Of a stretch of 64,000 nt of DNA, positions 10,470 to 20,894 are shown in pieces. Every line of letters begins with the position of its first letter. The stretch's first letter is position 1. The translations under genes were made by a program, and so were the position numbers. The notes under the pieces are model-generated. The model was not told the origin of the DNA. It was given only the letters and a program-made list of their open reading frames with translations, and made no database searches. The stretch comes from Carettochelys insculpta (lineage: Eukaryota > Chordata > Testudines > Carettochelyidae). Where the stretch lies: positions 227,767,501 to 227,831,500 of the forward strand of contig NC_134137.1 in assembly GCF_033958435.1 (NCBI RefSeq), given 5' to 3'.

Positions 10470-11106
10470 GATCGGAGGGGTAGCCGAGTTAGTCTGGATC
10501 TGTAACAGTAACAAAGGGTCCTGTGGCACCTTATAGACTAACAGAAAAATTTTGAGCGTGAGCTTTCGTGAGCACAGACTCACTTCATCAGATGCTGGTC
10601 TTGGAAATCTGCAGGGCCAGGTATAAATAAGCCAGAGCAAGGGTCGGGATAACAAGCTTAGCTCGGTCAGCAAGGGTGAGGCTTACTACCAGCAGTTGAT
10701 TTGGAGGTATGAACACCAAGGGAGGGGAAGCTGCTTCTGTATTTAGCCAGCCATTCACAGTCTTTGTTTAATCCAGAGCTGAGGGCGTCGAATTTGCAGA
10801 TGAATTGTAGCTCAGAAATTTCTCTTTGGAGTCTGGTCCTGAAATTTCTTTGCTGTAGGATAGCTACTTTTAAGTCTGCTACTGTGTGGCCTGGGAGATT
10901 GAAGTGCTCTCCTACGGGTTTTTGTACATTGCCATTTCTGATGTCTGATTTGTGTGCCTTTATTCTTTTACGTAGAGACTGTCCAGTTTGTCTGATGTAT
11001 ATAGCAGAGGGGCATTGCTGGCACATGATGGCATAAATTATATTGGTAGATGTGCAGCTGAATGAACCCACGATGGTGTGGCTGATCTGGTTAGGTCCTG
11101 TAATGG
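10470..11106 (-). mobile_element. PLE fragment, minus orientation (locus A)
   Basis: A Penelope-like element 3' part in minus orientation. Its frame (minus, 10667-11236) encodes the GIY-YIG endonuclease of PLEs. It contains IYAIMCQQCPSAIYIRQTGQ, where the YIG glycine reads Arg, followed by an LRKRIKAHKSDIRNG helix and VGEHFNLPGH. The fold is thought to nick target DNA. The 5' end is truncated near the TAATGG at 11101-11106. The 3' end is complete and abuts the left target duplication. Confidence 0.85.
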
Positions 11107-11287
11107 TGTTGCTGTTACAGATCCAGACTAACACGGCTACCCCTCCGATCCTATCTGGTAGTGAAGGGATACAGATGCTGAATGAACAGTTTCCAATAGC
11201 TCTCGACATAACTGTCAAACTGAGTTCTTGGAGCACGGATCTACATATGTTGTAGCAGTCACAGTGGTGGAAAAAGGTCTCCTATGG
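11107..11287. repeat. Inverted copy of the host-PLE junction (locus A filler)
   Basis: This 181-base block is the reverse complement of 10333-10516 with few differences. The source block spans the left host flank (DIRS copy D), the TACCAGATAG duplication and the first 47 bases of the minus PLE. The copy therefore carries a host-PLE junction and must postdate the start of the minus PLE. It lies between the two head-to-head PLE fragments. Confidence 0.85.
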
Positions 11288-11893
11288 TGTTGCCATTACA
11301 GGACCTAACCAGATCAGCCACACCATTGTGGGTTCATTCAGCTGCACATCTACCAATACAATTTATGCCATCATGTGCCAGCAATGCCCCTCTGCTATAT
11401 ACATCGGACAAACTGGACAGTCTCTACGTGAAAGAATAAACGCACACAAATCAGACATCAGAAATGGCAATGTACAAAAACCCGTAGGAGAGCACTTCAA
11501 TCTCCCAGGCCACACAGTAGCAGACTTAAAAGTAGCTATCCTACAGCAAAGAAATTTCAGGACCAGACTCCAAAGAGAAATTTCTGAGCTACAATTCATC
11601 TGCAAATTCGACGCCCTCAGCTCTGGCTTAAACAAAGACTGTGAATGGCTGGCTAAATACAGAAGCAGCTTCCCCTCCCTTGGTGTTCACACCTCCAAAT
11701 CAACTCCTGGTAGTAAGCCTCACCCTTGCTGACTGAGCTAAGCTTGTTATCCCCACCCTTGCTCTGGCTTACTTATACCTGGCCCTGCAGATTTCCAAGA
11801 CCAGCATCTGATGAAGTGAGTCTGTGCTCACGAAAGCTCATGCTCAGAATTTTTCTGTTAGTCTATAAGGTGCCACAGGACCCTTCGTTGCTA
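11288..11893 (+). mobile_element. PLE fragment, plus orientation (locus A)
   Basis: The plus copy of the same PLE 3' part, about 95% like the minus fragment by eye. The frame 11328-11732 encodes the GIY-YIG domain with both motifs intact (TIYAIMCQQC and AIYIGQTGQS), then LRERINAHKSDIRNG and KPVGEHFNLPGH. The reverse transcriptase part is missing. After the frame, a CTGATGAAGTGAGTCTGTGC and GTTAGTCTATAAGGTGCCAC tail is present. The last roughly 45 bases of the family 3' end are missing, and the sequence ends at GTTGCTA before the right target duplication. Confidence 0.85.
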
Positions 11894-11903
11894 TACCAGA
11901 TAG
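11894..11903. repeat. 10-bp target duplication, right (PLE locus A)
   Basis: TACCAGATAG, exact match to 10460-10469. Confidence 0.7.
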
Positions 11904-12200
11904 GAGTATCACTGGATATATTTTCAGGAAGTGTGGAGCAAGATTACCTGGACCAACATGTTACAGAAATTATACCAGAAAGTTATTCCATCCAGTGCTA
12001 TGAGATGTCTAGCCCCTTTCACCTTTCCTGTCTTTCTCTTCAGGGTCCCCTCTTACAAGAGACTGTTCCATCAAGAGAATATATCAAGAGATTAGCAGCT
12101 CCCAATAAGACAGGAGGGCAGTTTCTGGATTTGAGATCTGAATGCCTTTGTCCTCCACTCGAATTTCAGAATGGTGACTCTGGCTTCAATAATTGCAATT
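11904..12200 (+). pseudogene. Old DIRS copy D, reverse transcriptase part 1
   Basis: Copy D continues after the PLE insertion. The reading includes APNKTGGQFLDLRSECLC followed by a FQNGDSGFNN segment. It corresponds to the EKKTGGWRPILDLRGLN and RFRMITIAS region of DIRS reverse transcriptase in the better copy. Frame breaks are present. A CR1 fragment in minus orientation interrupts it at about 12201. Confidence 0.65.
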
Positions 12201-12585
12201 ATAAGAACATAAAAATGGCCGTACCTGAGTCAGACCAAAGGTCCAACAGTAGCCTATGCCATATACCAGAGAGGGAGTGAACAGAGCAGGTAATAATGAA
12301 GAGATCCCTCTCCTGTCATCAGTCTCCAGCCTCTGACAAACAGAGGCTAAGGACACCATTTCCACACATCCTGGCTAATAGCCATTGATGGGCCTAACCT
12401 CCATGAATGTATCTAGTTCTGGTTTGAACCCTCTTAAAGTCCTGGTCTTTACAACATCCTCTGGCAAGGAGTTCCACGGGCCTACTATGCTCTTGGTGAA
12501 GAAAAACTTCCTTTTGTCAATTTTAAATCTGCTACCCATTAATTTCATTTGGTGACCCCCTTGAATTATCTTGAATCATCTATTC
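12201..12585 (-). repeat. CR1 LINE fragment, minus orientation
   Basis: The minus strand shows the end of the CR1 reverse transcriptase frame (a GGAACTCCTTGCCAGAGGA segment, compare GGAACTCCTTGCCCGAGGCG at 29580) and the 3' tail ending in GGTCTGACTCAGGTACGGCC and TTCTTAT. It is inserted in the reverse transcriptase of DIRS copy D. Confidence 0.8.
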
Positions 12586-12589
12586 TAGT

Positions 12590-12756
12590 TTGCAGCTCAC
12601 CATTTCTAAAATTCCTTCTTCCACATTTCCATCCACTTACATACAGGAGATACGAACAGCTGGTATCAGGGAAGATATCCTCTTTGTATAGAGAGCAACC
12701 TTTTGATTTGTTTGCTGCCTGTGAATATTTAAAGGATGTTTGGCAATGCTAGAAGC
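12590..12756 (+). pseudogene. Old DIRS copy D, reverse transcriptase part 2
   Basis: The frame 12549-12752 reads FHPLTYRRYEQLVSGKISSL followed by YREQPFDLFAACEYL. It lines up with the IHPAHRRFLRFMVGNEHFQY and LPFGLSSAPRVF stretch of the intact-type DIRS reverse transcriptase just upstream of the catalytic box. It ends before the catalytic aspartates. Confidence 0.55.
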
Positions 12757-12764
12757 ACATCTAA

Positions 12765-13060
12765 GGGTATGTCCAGACTTCATGCTGCAGGGTATAATTC
12801 TTGGTATAAGAAGACACACCCTATTCTTGCTTTGATTGAACTAATGCACTAAATATATAGTAAAAACAACTGGAAGTCCTATGGTACCTAGTAGACTAAC
12901 AGATTTGTTGAAGCATAAGCTTTTATGGGCAAGCATAAGCTTTCTTTTGGCTCATCAAGCTTATGCTCCAATAAATCTGTTAGTCTGTAAGATGCCACAG
13001 GAGTTCTTGTTGTTTTTGTGGATACACACTAACACAGCTACCCCACTGGCAAATACAGAT
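12765..13060. repeat. MITE piece and head-to-head PLE 3' ends (fold-back)
   Basis: After a GGGTATGTCCAGACTTCATG segment (MITE-like end) come two PLE 3' ends pointing away from each other. The minus one spans about 12862-12935 and includes TAGTAGACTAACAGATTTG. The plus one spans about 12950-13060 with AATAAATCTGTTAGTCTGTA and GATGCCACAGGAG. Together they form an imperfect hairpin without a filler. Confidence 0.6.
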
Positions 13061-13165
13061 TGTAGCTGTGGCTGTTTGAGCAGGGGAGGAGTTAACTGCA
13101 CTATCTGTGTATCCATCTGAGATGCTAGGAACATACTGCTCACGTTACATAGCTACATTCTATTT
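13061..13165. other. Unassigned spacer
   Basis: Short unassigned sequence between the PLE fold-back and the LINE 3' end. Confidence 0.3.
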
Positions 13166-13189
13166 TAGTGTACTGGATTAATGGTGTCT

Positions 13190-13440
13190 GGTGCAGGGCC
13201 TGTCTCTTTGAGAGAGAAATTACATCATCATCGTCATCATCATCATCCACCACCACCACCACCACCACCACCATGGGCTCAGTGCCTGTTGATGTCCAAT
13301 GCCTCTCTATTTCCATCCATCTTTTCCTGTCCAATGCAGAGTGGTTTAGTTTCTGTAGCACCACTCTTTAGTTTCTCTGCATCACTCTACTGTATGATCT
13401 ATCCATTCTCTGTGGGGTCTGCCTCGATCTGATAGAAATT
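13190..13440 (-). repeat. LINE 3' end with CAT/CAC microsatellite tail
   Basis: The minus strand encodes LQKLNHSALDRKRWMEI, the C-terminus of the same LINE family found at 42600-42690 (LQKLSHSTLNREGWKEI). Its 3' tail on this strand is a run of TGG then ATG triplets (about 13225-13275), following a CCATGG. The family therefore seems to end in, or seed, a triplet microsatellite. Confidence 0.7.
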
Positions 13441-13803
13441 TGTGAGTTGGAATACATACTCAAATTCATCACATTAACACGTGGTATGAACAAAGACATC
13501 AATTATCTCACGCATTACAAGGACTGCTTCCCTTCCTTTGATGCTCATATTTATCTCAGTCAGACAATTAACCTCCCCCTACTCTCATCCCCCTCCTATG
13601 TATTTAATTTGTCAGTTTTTATTGCTTTTTTTTTTTGGTCTCTGTACTTATAAATATCAGTCTATATTGGAAATGAGATTGATCTGATGAAGTGGGTCCT
13701 TCCCATGGAAGCTCACCACCAAATACATCATTTTGTTTGTCTTTAAAGTGCTACATTTCTGCTGTTTTGTTTTGTTGGAGTTCAGACTAACATGGCTACC
13801 TCT
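13441..13803 (+). repeat. PLE fragment, plus orientation
   Basis: The first codons read LEYILKFITLTRGMNKDINY, comparable to LQFICKFDALSSGLNKDCEW at the end of the PLE endonuclease frame. It continues into a 3' tail with TGATCTGATGAAGTGGGTC, then TTGTCTTTAAAGTGCTACA and CAGACTAACATGGCTACCTC. It is a PLE subfamily different from locus A. Confidence 0.75.
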
Positions 13804-14700
13804 CTGTTACTATTGTTCTTAACTTGGTTAGAGAACCCAGATCAAGCCTGTAGGGACATTCTCCTTTCACCATCACGTCTAATGAAGACCCACATGGTCC
13901 ACTTTACAATGGTGGACTTACATGGACATGCGTGGAGCCCATGATATATAGTTGTGAGAGGAGACTTCTTTTTCCTTATATCAGCAATCAGAACAATCTG
14001 ACTGGCACGTGCTTCATTCTTTTCTTATAGCCTTATACCACAGCAGTACTTTCTATAAACTAATGGAGAGGAGACAGGATCACGCTTCTATATACCAGTT
14101 CCTTTGGATGATAACTTGCTAGAAAATTTCATAGTGTCAGTTTCAGCCTTTCATTTACCAAGGCTATGTCATATTAACAGATCATATAGTCAGACTTTTT
14201 TTGTCCCCCCAAGATTACAAGTGATCAGTGAAGGCCAGTGGTCAACCAGTTGAGTTTTCCAGACATGGATTTTTGGGGGTTTGTTTTGCAACTCAAATGC
14301 ATATGAAATGCAAAAGATTTTGTTCCACAGAGGTTCATAGTTCAGGATCACAGATGGTTCATTCCTCTTAACAATGGTCTCAGAGGCTGATGTCTGCTTT
14401 ACTAATTCTGTTCATACCAAGAACATTTAAGAACATCATGCAGGAATCAGTGCTGATAATACTCTTATCTCCATCTTGGCATAGGTATTACTGGTTTTTG
14501 GAATGAATGAAGCTGTATATCCCCCAATAATACTGCCAGTCTTTTAGAACGTAATCTCACAGGATAAGAGGAGAGACAGGGAGTCATGCTGCTGTGGAGG
14601 GTACTGCTGAGCAAAATGTGCCATCCTGGTGTCTGGGTGGACATTCCTTTTGTTGATAAAGTAGGACCAGTGTATGTGAGTTTGGCTGAAAGTATTATCA
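13804..14700 (+). pseudogene. Old DIRS copy D, RNase H and downstream region
   Basis: A very decayed reading follows the DIRS order. A CRDILLSPSR-like segment near 13850 corresponds to the GVPF segment before the RNase H Asp. An FQTWIFGGFVLQLKC-like stretch near 14255 corresponds to WGFPQIDLFATQHNKQC. Near 14410-14500 an LRTSCRNQ and SPSWHRYYWFLE-type stretch corresponds to VLQKARRDKA and VPTWDRQPWFPLL. Many stops are present. No recombinase or right end of this copy was found. Confidence 0.55.
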
Positions 14701-15180
14701 GCTGGTATGTTTTTTCTACAACCTCCTGTCCCCCCAGTAGTATCTAGCTAGTTACTTTGTACGTTGGGATACTTGAAGTATAAGCCATTCTGCATAACTT
14801 TTAAATTTTATTTTATTCTTGACATGAGTCACAGTACAAAATAAACTTTGGAGTGTAGAGTGTATGTGAGACAGAAAGCTTCTTATTAATGAAATAGAAA
14901 ACAAGGTTTGCTGTTTCCATTGAAGGCTTCTAGCCTAAGTGCAAAATATGTTAAACATACCAGTTGTGATGCATATTTTCAATACTTACATGTTTGAAAA
15001 CCAGCTATGCCATTAAAGGAATATATGCTTGCAAGGGATATAATGGCACATCTATGGCTGTGAATAGGTGGCCTAGGCCATCATTTCAAGTAGCTAAATC
15101 CAATTCTGAATTACGAGATGCTTTGCTAGGTGTAAATGTTCACTAATTTCAAATCGTAAGCTAACTTTGTTTGCTAATTT
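14701..15180. other. Unassigned AT-rich DNA
   Basis: No recognised feature. Confidence 0.4.
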
Positions 15181-15530
15181 TTGAGGTTTGTTTCTAAGGT
15201 TGCCAAGTGTCTAATTTTGATCAGAATGCTCACTTGAAAAGGGACCCTGGTGGCACCAGTCAGCACCACAGACCAGGCTGTTCAAAGTCTAGTTGGTGAT
15301 GCAGTGGGCATAAGATAGGCTCCCTGCCTGCCATGGCACCGCTTGGCTTCTGGAAATAGTGGCATGTTCCTCTTCCATCTCTTATGTATATGGGCAGTCA
15401 GGGGGCTCTGCACACTACCCCCCACCCCAGGTGCTGGCTCTGCAGTTCCCATTGGCTGGAAACTGTCCAGTGGGAGTCACAGGATGACACCTATGAAAAG
15501 GGCATCTTGTTTTGACAGTTTTTCTAATTG
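15181..15530. repeat. Probable turtle interspersed repeat
   Basis: The stretch with GGGACCCTGGTGGCACCAGT, TAAGATAGGCTCCCTGCCTG and CCCATTGGCTGGAAACTGTC is GC-richer than its surroundings. It resembles a GC-rich turtle interspersed repeat in general composition. The element class is not known. Confidence 0.4.
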
Positions 15531-15571
15531 CCTATATCAGGTGCTGAGTGATGCTTGTCTCAGAGCATTAT

Positions 15572-15591
15572 GAGATATATATATATATCTT
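15572..15591. repeat. (AT)n microsatellite
   Basis: About eight AT units. Short and imperfect at the edges. Confidence 0.8.
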
Positions 15592-15599
15592 AGCATAAG

Positions 15600-16377
15600 T
15601 GAGCAAGAATGAGCATAATACAATTCAGCGTGATCACCCAGTATGTTTATTTTATATTAATACCATTCACATAATACCTATTAATGTGTTCTGCAGGGTG
15701 GAGACCAGGAGTGTATATCCTTTATGCACTTAACTGCTTACAAGAGATGGGGCTGAAGAGCCTGTCAATGAGCCTTCCAAGATCTGTGGAAGGAACAGAG
15801 TAGAGAGTAAGGATTCCAACAGTCTAGTGATCACAAGGTAAAGGGCATATGCCTCTTAACAACTAGAAACTTACATTTTGGTGTAGGGAGAAAATTTTAG
15901 GTCAATAGTAATTGAGGCTTACAAATCTTGTCATGGAATTTGTTATGAAACACTTGTTATGGTAGTGTCCAAAAACAACCAGGCATGGGGCTTCATTGTG
16001 CTATGCACTGTACATACACAGAGTAGCAGACAATCTTTGCCCTGAGTAATTTGACAAGACAGTCATAGAGTGTGGGAAGGGTGTAATGCAGAAGCGGAGC
16101 AAACAGCGTGGTGGCAGCTAAAGACATATTAGTTTCATATTTTTAGTTAGGTCCAGTTTGGGACAGGATCATCTAAATGGAAAGAAAAGTGAACGGAGGA
16201 GGATATTGACTGGGAGAAGGGCTCGGAGGACACAGTAGGGTAGAAGAGTTAAGAGGATTAGGTGCGAAGTGAAGCTGAGGTGAAGAGACTGAGGGAGTAG
16301 GCAAGAGAAGAAGAAAGTTGGAGTAAATAGCCAATGAGTGCAGGGCAGAAGTCCAGTCTACTGCAGATAGCTCTCTG
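15600..16377. other. Mostly unassigned; possible ancient repeat at 15985-16075
   Basis: The piece with CATTGTGCTATGCACTGTAC, CAGACAATCTTTGCCC and GAGTAATTTGACAAGACAG resembles an old amniote dispersed repeat with a GTGCTAGGCACTGTACA core. Nothing else is recognised. Confidence 0.35.
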
Positions 16378-16640
16378 AGGGTCTGTTTACATTATGCTGG
16401 GGATGAGCCCAGTAGGAATTGATACTCTGGGTGTCATCGAAGATGCAATCTCCAAATGCACTCCTGTAGATGGCCTGTACTCAGCAAAATGAGAACAGTT
16501 GTCAGTGTTGATGGGAGAGCAGCCTCCTGTAAACCTTACTGCATGGATGACACTATGCTAGATATCTCAAGTTCTGCTACACAGTTTGCATAGCTGAAAT
16601 AGACCAATAGTAAAGGTAAGTGTAGACGAGGCCATAATGT
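16378..16640. mobile_element. MITE-like element
   Basis: Left edge GTCTGTTTACATTATGCTGG and right edge GTAAGTGTAGACGAGGCCAT are imperfect inverted ends of the GGCCTCGTCTACACT type that recurs in this window. It is about 260 bases long with no coding capacity. Confidence 0.55.
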
Positions 16641-19380
16641 CCAGACCTTCCTGCTCTAGCTGCTTTACCTCTGCTTCTACTGGCTCAAATCTGTGATGGG
16701 TGAGAAAGAAGAGAGCAGGCACCATATGGATCCTTTTTGCCCAGAGTGGGTGGGCTATCCTCTGCATAGATCTTGGTCTGAAGGGTGGGCTGTTGTAGGA
16801 AGAGGCATGACCCTGACTGGGCCCCATTTTACCTCCTCTGTCCTGGTGCATGAGTCTCTTCTGTACATCAGCTGTTTCTGCATTTGTTCCTACCAGCTGG
16901 TGTGTGTGGCTTAGGCATTTACCCAGGTGGAGTCCTCCTGTGTATTCCTAAAGATTGCTTAAGAGTTGTGAGATATTAGGAGGAGCTCCACCCATATCTT
17001 CTTTTCTTTCCAATCTCAGGTTGGTATTAAAAATGAAAGAAGTTCCCATACAATAGTTTTAAGGTAAAGCTGAGATTGAGAATGCATAACAGTAATTTAA
17101 GGATAAAAATCCTTACAAGAATCTTATAGTAACATTAAAAATAAAAAGTCCTGAAAATTAGAATTAAGGATAAACTTGGACTCAAGTATTTGAAAGTATG
17201 AGATTTACAGTTAATGTTATAAAACATACTATGAGAGTACAGGTTAGTATATCAAAGTGTCATTTTTACTGGAGACCTATGAAATAACAAATTATATTTT
17301 AAGTGCTTTACTTGTAAATAAGGGAATGTGGATGCTGTCTCTGTTCCTTTTCAACAGTACACAACAACACTTAACAGTAAAATAAACTGTTGAGGAAAAA
17401 TGTATTCAATTGATACCACATATAGAAATTTTGAAAGCTGAAATGTACAATAATTATCCACATGCAATTTGGTGAAGAAAATCAAGTACTGAATGCAGTT
17501 ATTTGTATATGTCACGTTCTTTGAAGTGATACCGTCTTCTCCCTTGAGGGGAAAACAATAAAAGGGTTATGGTGATTGTGCTCATATAGGATATTCATCT
17601 CCCTGATGCAATTAATAGTAGCCTTTTTTTCCATGACCGATTGATACTTTTTGTTGCTATTTCTCATTTTAAAAAATTCTGCTATGCAATTTTAAGTTTA
17701 AGCTACTATATCTTATCTCTCTGTATCTAGGCATATGGTAAGAAATAAGCAATGTTAAGTTCAGGTTAATGAAAGAGCTCCTAATTCATCCCTACCTAAT
17801 TCCTCTTAAGTCAACTGAATTTTTACCTAAAATAATTTTTGGCATATGCTTTTGAAATAATCCAAACAGTTGCAAGAAAATTAAAGCTCATATTTGAAGT
17901 CCTTTATATGTTCTATTTTGCCAGCCAAATGAAAGGTACAGAACAGTTTCTCCAGAGCTGAGTGACGATATTCTGTCTAACATCCTATTTTCTTATGTTT
18001 TGCAAGTGTTCTATGCTGTTTACTTACTTAATTCTGTACTTAGCTTCTGTTTACTTATATTTACTGGAAGATTTCAGAATCATGGACCAAATTCTGCTAT
18101 TAGTTGCTCTTATTGAATTTGCACTAAAAACTGTGAAGTCAAAACAAAAAAGCAGTCTTGTAGCGCCTTAAAGTTTAAAATTATAATTATTAGGTGACAA
18201 GCTTTCCTGTGAAGTGAAAGTAATTTTTCCAAATGTGCACATGAGAATTAGCCTTTAACGCACATATTTTTTCAGCTGTCAGTAGTCATTTTTGTCTTGT
18301 GCATGTTTTATGCACTTTGGACAGCATGTTGCAGAGAACAGCTTTCACAGAAGATGTGTTCCTGCATATTCTATATTTGTATGGAACAGGTGCATAGGAT
18401 ATAACATAAAAGCAATATATAATAGTTAAAACTGAGATATTAAGTAGTTAATTTATCATTCTTGCATAGAGTTTCTTTACCAGCCATTCAGAAGCAGTCT
18501 GACATATCATTTATAGACATTTTTTATATTGGAGTCATAATTGAAAATAGTCTATCGTAAGTGGCAAATGATGTAAGTTGGTGGCAGGCTCCCTTTGCCC
18601 AACCCTGTTGGCAGATGTGGGTGTCCTTGCAATATCATACTTTACAAAAATAAATGCCGTGTTGAGTTAAAAAATAATCTTTATATTGTTAACCAATCTA
18701 TTTTAATTTTCCTCACTTAGTTTGATGCACCATTTTCTCTCTGATGGTGGGAAAATGTGGGAATACCTTCCTTGACCCAAGGTACTGTATATGGGATTTG
18801 TCTTCCACTATCAGTCCTTCCATTTATCTTAATAAGCAAATGTTGCTTCCCTTTGCTATGGTTGCTAACTTATGTCATTGTTACTAGAAAGCTCTGTGTG
18901 CATTAGGAAAGAAAGTAAGTGGTACACACATAGAAATAAAATTAAAATAGGAGTATTGAAAAACCAGTTGGTTTTAACACATAGCAAAATACTAAAAGCT
19001 GAGGTAATTGTTGATTATTCAGTTTTAATGTGCAACTTTAACTTTTTCCCTTTCTATAACAGTGATGATTTGGGTAACCTGTCTGTACAACTTAAGAATT
19101 CTGATTGATATTACGAAGTAGTTACTATGAAAGCTGCTCTGTCATGGAATACCACAAGGTCTGTGTATCAGCAAGCTTTTCATAGGGTCATAGATTCCAT
19201 GGTTAGGATGTACCATTGTGGTTTAGTCTGATTTCCCACATAATACAGAGCACAGAACTTAATAATAGAGCAAGTGCATCCCTTATGAGGGACCATAGTC
19301 TTTAATCATTGACTATAAGCACAGAAAGAGATCTTTACTGGAAAGAAAAAAAGAATAACTGCATGAGAGGGGAAAACAAC
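16641..19380. other. Unassigned AT-rich DNA
   Basis: Low-complexity, AT-rich sequence with no supported gene. A partial PLE 3' end (CAAAACAAAAAAGCAGTCTT, 18138-18230, minus) is the only recognised repeat. The best short open frames lack family features. It could include conserved non-coding host DNA, which cannot be judged from one sequence. Confidence 0.4.
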
Positions 19381-20890
19381 TTCTTCAAATAATTCCAGAC
19401 ATATATTCCATTCAAGACTATATGCTTGCACCCCCTATTCCTCTTTGCCCTGCCCTGGCTATTTAATAACAGTGGTGCTCTAACTGTCCTCAGTTCTTTC
19501 TCACTACCTGTGGTTAGAGTCAGTGTTCTGTGTCTTGCTGTGTGGTACACTGTCATAGTAAATTTTCTCCTCTTTTGTATATAGTTAATTAAAGTTAGTA
19601 GGAATCTTAGCAATAGATTAGAGTTTAATAGTAAGACTTCTCTGGCATAATGCTTTGCCAGGTTTTAAGCAGTCTCTTCGCTGTGGGTAGCTATCCCTGA
19701 TAGTGATTTCCATTCTAGTTTCATGTTGTGCATTGGAGAGACCCATTAAGGGAAAGTGCCTAATTTATAAATCCTTTAAAAAATAGAATGCAGGTGGCTA
19801 GAGACTTTTGCCTCAGTCAGCATGTTATTGACCAAGTCATAAGGTCAGCTTGAGTGCTTGAACTCTCTTCAGATCATATGGCCCTTCAGAGTGCTTTCAT
19901 GCCATTATAACCTGCTGGTTTGGAGCCATACTCTGATTCTTCTCGAGCTAGAAGACCATTTTCTTCCATTGCCTCCCTCCCCGCCACCCAGAAAGTGATG
20001 TCATGAAACAGACCATAGCCTCTCCAAAGCTCAAGGATATTCATATTCTAAATCTAACACAAGTACTGCTCAGAACAGAGATTCCTTGAATGCTAATGAT
20101 ATAACAGGGCAGCCTCTGCAGTATTGAGATGGGATCATTCCAGCATTGTATCATTTTCTCTGGTGCTGTCCATGAGATGACTGATGAGTCTGATCCTGAT
20201 GCATATTGGGCTCATAAATGACAATATCAACCACACAAATTTTTCAGGTAGCAGCAAATTGAATTTGGCTTCTTTGTTCTGAACTTTCCTTTGTTACGTA
20301 AGTTTTTGAGTGAGATTTTCACTGATAGTCCTGGTATCTGCATTGTCAGTAACTGCTCCATCTTTGGCCCTGGAGAGAATTGCAGCCCCTGCTTTTCTGG
20401 TATTGGCCAAATCTACAGATGTGATACTAGTTCCTCTTTCTTCTTCACTGATGCCCTTTCAAGTGCTTAGTGTTAGCTCTGCCATGGTGACGCTACCAGT
20501 TCTGAAGGCTCCTGCTGGCCTACTGATGTCTGACGGATGCAGCCTCTCTTCTGGACTTCAGGTGAGTTAGGGTATTTGATGGGTCCATCAGAGGTGGCTC
20601 CTCCATTCCCACCAGACTTTGAAATAGGTGCCTTGCAATCTGACTTGGAGTCATTCTCTGCCTGTTCTCCATCCAGGTATTAGGCTTGAAAATCTCTGAG
20701 GCTGTCAAGAGAGCTCCATCTCTTCTGGAACTGACACTAGATGTAGAAATTCTTGGTCCACTACCTGCTAAAAACCAATGACATACCCTTTCCTCCCTCA
20801 CGATTGTCAGTTCCTAATCTTCAGCTCATTCAGGACCATTGGGATGATTTATATCTTCAAGTCAACAGTGCTGGTATGGGTACCTGCATG
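19381..20890 (+). mobile_element. DIRS copy F, 5' part
   Basis: It starts at TTCTTCAAATAATTCCAGAC, a decayed form of the DIRS left end. The CTCAGTTCTTTCTCACTACC motif comes about 110 bases later, as in the other left repeats. The stretch near 19660-19800 retains a GFKQSLRCG, SCCALERPIKGKCLIYKSFK reading, which corresponds to the gag zinc-knuckle start. The rest up to 20890 is probably decayed gag. It is cut by a PLE fragment. Confidence 0.6.
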
Positions 20891-20894
20891 GTGC

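Noticed and set aside
13168..13432. Poly-Ser, poly-His and poly-Pro frames
   Set aside because: They are translations of the CAT/CAC microsatellite tail of a LINE.
16641..19380. Possible host exon in AT-rich stretch
   Set aside because: No frame longer than about 80 codons and no splice-flanked conserved motif could be argued.
20310..20570. Apparent secreted 86-codon protein with signal-like N-terminus
   Set aside because: It lies in the gag region of DIRS copy F, and its Leu/Ser-rich content is shared with neighbouring frames.
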